Assembly (NCBI GenBank): GCA_905216175.1 | Contig: CAJMSV010000082.1 | Location: 1-7,805, forward strand | From: an uncultured bacterium | GTDB taxonomy: Bacteria > Actinomycetota > Coriobacteriia > Coriobacteriales > Coriobacteriaceae | Direction of reading: 5' to 3' | DNA: 7,805 nucleotides | Shown here: positions 5,601 to 7,805 of the stretch, one piece after another | Layout of the letters: the number at the start of each line of letters is the position of its first letter | Position numbering within the stretch: position 1 is the stretch's first letter | Made by a program: the position numbers and the translations under genes | The notes under the pieces: generated by a model | What the model was told of the DNA's origin: nothing | Database searches by the model: none | The model's input: only the letters and a program-made list of their open reading frames with translations

Positions 5601-5650
5601 GCAAAAGAGGGGCCGAACGGCGCTCGGTCGTCCAGCCCCTCCCCTCTTGC
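5601..5650 (-). terminator. Terminator of the second acetate kinase
   Basis: The hairpin starts three bases after the stop codon of copy 2. In the minus-strand RNA, AGGGGC and GCCCCT (plus-strand 5635-5640 and 5608-5613) pair and are followed by CTTTTGC; an inner CCGA/TCGG stem (5613-5616 with 5624-5627) may form. Alternatively GCAAGAGGGG (from 5641-5650) pairs with 5601-5612 around a two-base bulge. Either fold fits an intrinsic terminator separating the two kinase transcripts. Confidence 0.65.
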
Positions 5651-5652
5651 AA

Positions 5653-6831
5653 TTATTTGCCGTTGACGATGCGCTCGACGTCAGAAGCGATCATGAACTC
5701 CTCGTCCGTGGGGATGACGAAGATCTTGACCTTGGAATCCTTGGCAGACAGGCACCAAGCGCCGTCACCACGCAGGGCGTTGCGGGCATGATCCATCTTG
5801 ACGCCCATAAAGGCCAGGCGGTCGGCAACGCCGGCGCGGACCGCCGGAGCATGCTCGCCGATGCCGGCAGTAAAGACCAGGGTGTCCATACCGCACATAG
5901 AAGTGGCCATCTCGGCAGCCTTGGCGGCAATCTTGTAGACGAACATATCGAAGGCGAGCTGAGCCTCGGGGTCACCAGCGGCGGCGAGCTCCTCGACGTT
6001 GCGGCAGTCGTTGGTCTTGCCGCCGGTCACAGCCAAAAGGCCGGACTTCTTGTTCATCATCTCGTCGACCTCGTCGAAGGTGTAGCCGCCCTCGCGCTGC
6101 AGGTAGCACACGGTAGCCGGGTCGATGGAGCCGCAGCGGGTGCCCATCATGACGCCGTCGAGCGGGGTGAGGCCCATGGTGGTGTCCATGCACTTGCCGT
6201 CCTCGATAGCGCACAGGGAAGCGCCGGAGCCGATATGGCACACGACGACCTTGCGGGCCTCGCCGTTGGTCATCTCGGCGACCTTTTTGGAGATGTAACG
6301 GTAGCTGGTGCCGTGGGCGCCGTACTTACGGATGTGCAGCTTGTCGCAAACGTCCTTGGGCAGAGCGTAAGTCTTGGCGACCTCGGGCATGTTGAAGTGG
6401 AAAGCGGTGTCATAGACCGTGACGTTGGGCAGGTCAGGATACTGCTCCAGGCAGAACTCGATAACGTTGGCCTCGGGGTTGTTGTGGAGCGGCGCCAGCG
6501 GGGCGACCTCGCGGATCTTGGCGAGAACGTCCTCGTCGACGAGGGAGGAATCGCCAAAGTACCAACCGCCCTGAACGATGCGATGGCCGATGCCCTCGAT
6601 CTTGACGCCGTTGGCCTCGAGGTCCTTCAGGACGACCTCGATGGCGACCTTGTGGTCGGGGAACTCGATGTTCTCGGTCACCTTCTTGGAACCGTTAGCA
6701 GCGTGGGTGAAGGTACCGCCGGTAAAGCAAACGCGCTCGCAGGAGCCCTTTGCGGACACCTTGTGGGACTTGGTGTCGATGACCTGATACTTAAGGGTCG
6801 AAGATCCCGCGTTGACGACCAGAACGTTCAT
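5653..6831 (-). CDS. ackA: Acetate kinase, copy 2 (divergent active-site motifs)
   Basis: Acetate kinase family protein of 392 residues, predicted to catalyse acyl phosphate + ADP = acyl acid + ATP. It keeps N7 (VVNAGSSTLKY), R84 (GHRIVQGG), H116 (APLHN), D141 (YDTAFH), H173, H199, R232 (MGTRCGSIDP) and IPTDEE. It departs from copy 1 and the family pattern at several sites: HGTSY (Y177) instead of HGTSH, CHIGSGAS (S202) instead of GNGAS in the phosphate loop, AGIGEH (H327) instead of AGIGEN in the adenosine loop, and TNDCRN with one inserted residue instead of SNDARD. Catalysis is probably kept, but nucleotide or acyl preference may differ; propionate or butyrate kinase activity is possible and unproven. 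GGGAG lies about five bases before the ATG. A small GGCGG/CCGCC hairpin (6849-6865) sits just upstream in the leader. Confidence 0.95.
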   Translation of the reverse strand: MNVLVVNAGSSTLKYQVIDTKSHKVSAKGSCERVCFTGGTFTHAANGSKKVTENIEFPDHKVAIEVVLKDLEANGVKIEGIGHRIVQGGWYFGDSSLVDEDVLAKIREVAPLAPLHNNPEANVIEFCLEQYPDLPNVTVYDTAFHFNMPEVAKTYALPKDVCDKLHIRKYGAHGTSYRYISKKVAEMTNGEARKVVVCHIGSGASLCAIEDGKCMDTTMGLTPLDGVMMGTRCGSIDPATVCYLQREGGYTFDEVDEMMNKKSGLLAVTGGKTNDCRNVEELAAAGDPEAQLAFDMFVYKIAAKAAEMATSMCGMDTLVFTAGIGEHAPAVRAGVADRLAFMGVKMDHARNALRGDGAWCLSAKDSKVKIFVIPTDEEFMIASDVERIVNGK

Positions 6832-6884
6832 GTGTCTCCCTACTAACAGGCGGTGTGGCGCCGCCAGGTTACATACGCTTCAAT

Positions 6885-6918
6885 AATAAACCCAAACGCC
6901 CTCGCGCTCGGGTTTATT
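6885..6918 (-). terminator. Terminator of the MFS transporter gene
   Basis: AATAAACCC (6885-6893) pairs with GGGTTTATT (6910-6918), extended inside by CGC/GCG (6897-6899 with 6904-6906). In the minus-strand RNA the downstream arm ends GGGTTTATTATTG, giving a T-rich tail. It lies 15 bases after the transporter stop codon and 53 bases before the second acetate kinase, so the two genes are probably transcribed separately. The A/T symmetry allows activity in both directions. The remaining leader to 6832 holds TATGTA (minus strand, 6870-6875) as the only -10-like hexamer, without a good -35. Confidence 0.75.
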
Positions 6919-6933
6919 GCGTTGATATATAAG

Positions 6934-7805
6934 TTATCGGTGCCTAAATACGCATGGCCTTTGACTTGTAAGACGAAATAGCGCGGGGATATACACCAGG
7001 GAAGAAATCCCGAGCGCAACAAGCAATACGACTCGAATGCCCGCAACGCTACTCAACACAGCGTTGAGCAGATAGAAAAGAACAGCACCCACCGCCACCA
7101 TCTGGCTTTGAACCGAAATCAATGAACAGCGCATCGAAGAATCGGCAGCATTTTGAAAAATTGAGTATTTAATTGGGGCAAACAACGAGTACGCAACCGT
7201 CTGCGACACATAGAACACGGGCAGCATATTAGCCGGAGTAAGGGGAATCAAAAACAAAGCCGTCAATACTAAGCGAATGATGCCGCAAATACGCGCAAAA
7301 CGGCCCTTGTCGACACGAGCAATCACGCTGGGCACAATAAACCCTATGGAGGCGGAGGCAAGGAGCTGGACCGCAATGGTCACGCCCGAAGCGACAGCAT
7401 TCATTCCGCGGCCGGAAAGCAACAGTGAGAAAAAGTCTTCCAGAGCGACGAAGGCAAATGCCTGAGAACAGTCCATGATGAACGCCGAACGAAGAATGCC
7501 ATTACCCGCAATAGCTGCACCGATCATCTTCGGGCTCATTCCATGCTCAAGTGTCCCCGCAGTGCCTCCTCTTCTCACCTCAGGAATACAAACAACGACA
7601 GCCAATGTCAGCACCATTGTGATGATATCGACCGAAAGCCCAATGAGATACGCGCCAGCGGACGAAATGAAACCGCCCACACAAGCGGAGAGGGCATAAG
7701 AGGCATAGAAAACAAATCGCTCAACGACATTAAGTCTTACGAGCTGGTCCTGAGAGACGCTATCAATGTAAATTGCTTCTATGGATCCGCTCACACATGC
7801 AACGG
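6934..7805 (-). CDS. Major facilitator superfamily transporter, C-terminal part (cut by window edge)
   Basis: The frame is open to the right edge of the window, so the N-terminus, probably about 100-130 residues with the first three or four helices, is missing; the GTG at 7794 is not a convincing start. About 290 residues are visible. They begin with SGSIEAIYIDSV, which matches the segment around helix 4 of many drug-efflux type MFS proteins. About eight hydrophobic helices follow, roughly at 29-52, 53-74, 104-129, 138-163, 170-188, 190-213, 231-253 and 255-276 (counting from the first complete codon), with a longer loop at about 75-103 as expected between the two six-helix halves. The tail RLTSQRPCVFRHR is basic. 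The substrate cannot be told. Base use differs from its neighbours: four sampled 60-base rows average about 49% GC against about 65% in two rows of pta, suggesting more recent acquisition or relaxed codon selection. Confidence 0.85.
   Translation of the reverse strand, partial: VACVSGSIEAIYIDSVSQDQLVRLNVVERFVFYASYALSACVGGFISSAGAYLIGLSVDIITMVLTLAVVVCIPEVRRGGTAGTLEHGMSPKMIGAAIAGNGILRSAFIMDCSQAFAFVALEDFFSLLLSGRGMNAVASGVTIAVQLLASASIGFIVPSVIARVDKGRFARICGIIRLVLTALFLIPLTPANMLPVFYVSQTVAYSLFAPIKYSIFQNAADSSMRCSLISVQSQMVAVGAVLFYLLNAVLSSVAGIRVVLLVALGISSLVYIPALFRLTSQRPCVFRHR

Noticed and set aside
5653..6831. Acetate kinase copy 2 as a pseudogene
   Set aside because: The frame is intact at normal length, has a ribosome binding site, and retains all principal catalytic residues despite motif changes.
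5647..6846. Plus-strand open frame of 399 codons opposite acetate kinase copy 2
   Set aside because: It mirrors the kinase frame in the same way as the shadow on copy 1; the two shadows resemble each other only because the kinases are paralogues.

Overview
The window looks like chromosomal DNA of a high-GC anaerobic actinobacterium of the Coriobacteriia, most likely Collinsella or a close relative. This is an inference from codon use (strong preference for C/G at third positions, clearest in the acetate genes), the acetate fermentation genes beside an envelope-sugar pair, and protein style; no 16S or other marker is present. There are six genes, all of recognisable families, and no CRISPR array, tRNA, rRNA or insertion sequence.

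Layout: 1-175 is an AT-richer stretch without a supportable gene. 176-285 is a 110-base composite hairpin with perfect 21-base outer arms. 318-2544 (minus strand) is a two-gene unit, glf (UDP-galactopyranose mutase) followed by an overlapping family 2 glycosyltransferase, which together suggest galactofuranose-containing surface glycan synthesis. 2545-2775 is a divergent control region with facing -10 hexamers, two hairpins in the glf leader and a terminator-like hairpin in the pta leader. 2776-3756 (plus) is pta. 3772-3902 is a second composite hairpin (perfect 29-base outer arms with a nested GC-rich stem). 3903-4250 is non-coding and carries three related, degenerate palindromic repeats. 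4310-5488 and 5653-6831 (both minus) are two tandem acetate kinases, each followed by its own terminator. 6934-7805 (minus) is the C-terminal part of a lower-GC major facilitator transporter cut by the window edge.

How the genes work together: Pta makes acetyl phosphate from acetyl-CoA, and acetate kinase converts it to acetate with ATP gain. Here pta and the kinases converge rather than forming the common pta-ackA operon, and the kinase is duplicated. Copy 1 (4310-5488) keeps the canonical active-site motifs; copy 2 (5653-6831) differs at several motif positions, so the two may not be functionally equivalent.

No clear new multi-gene system is visible. The best leads are the divergent second acetate kinase, the two composite hairpins placed just after stop codons, the repeat cluster, and the structured leaders of the divergent glf/pta promoter region.
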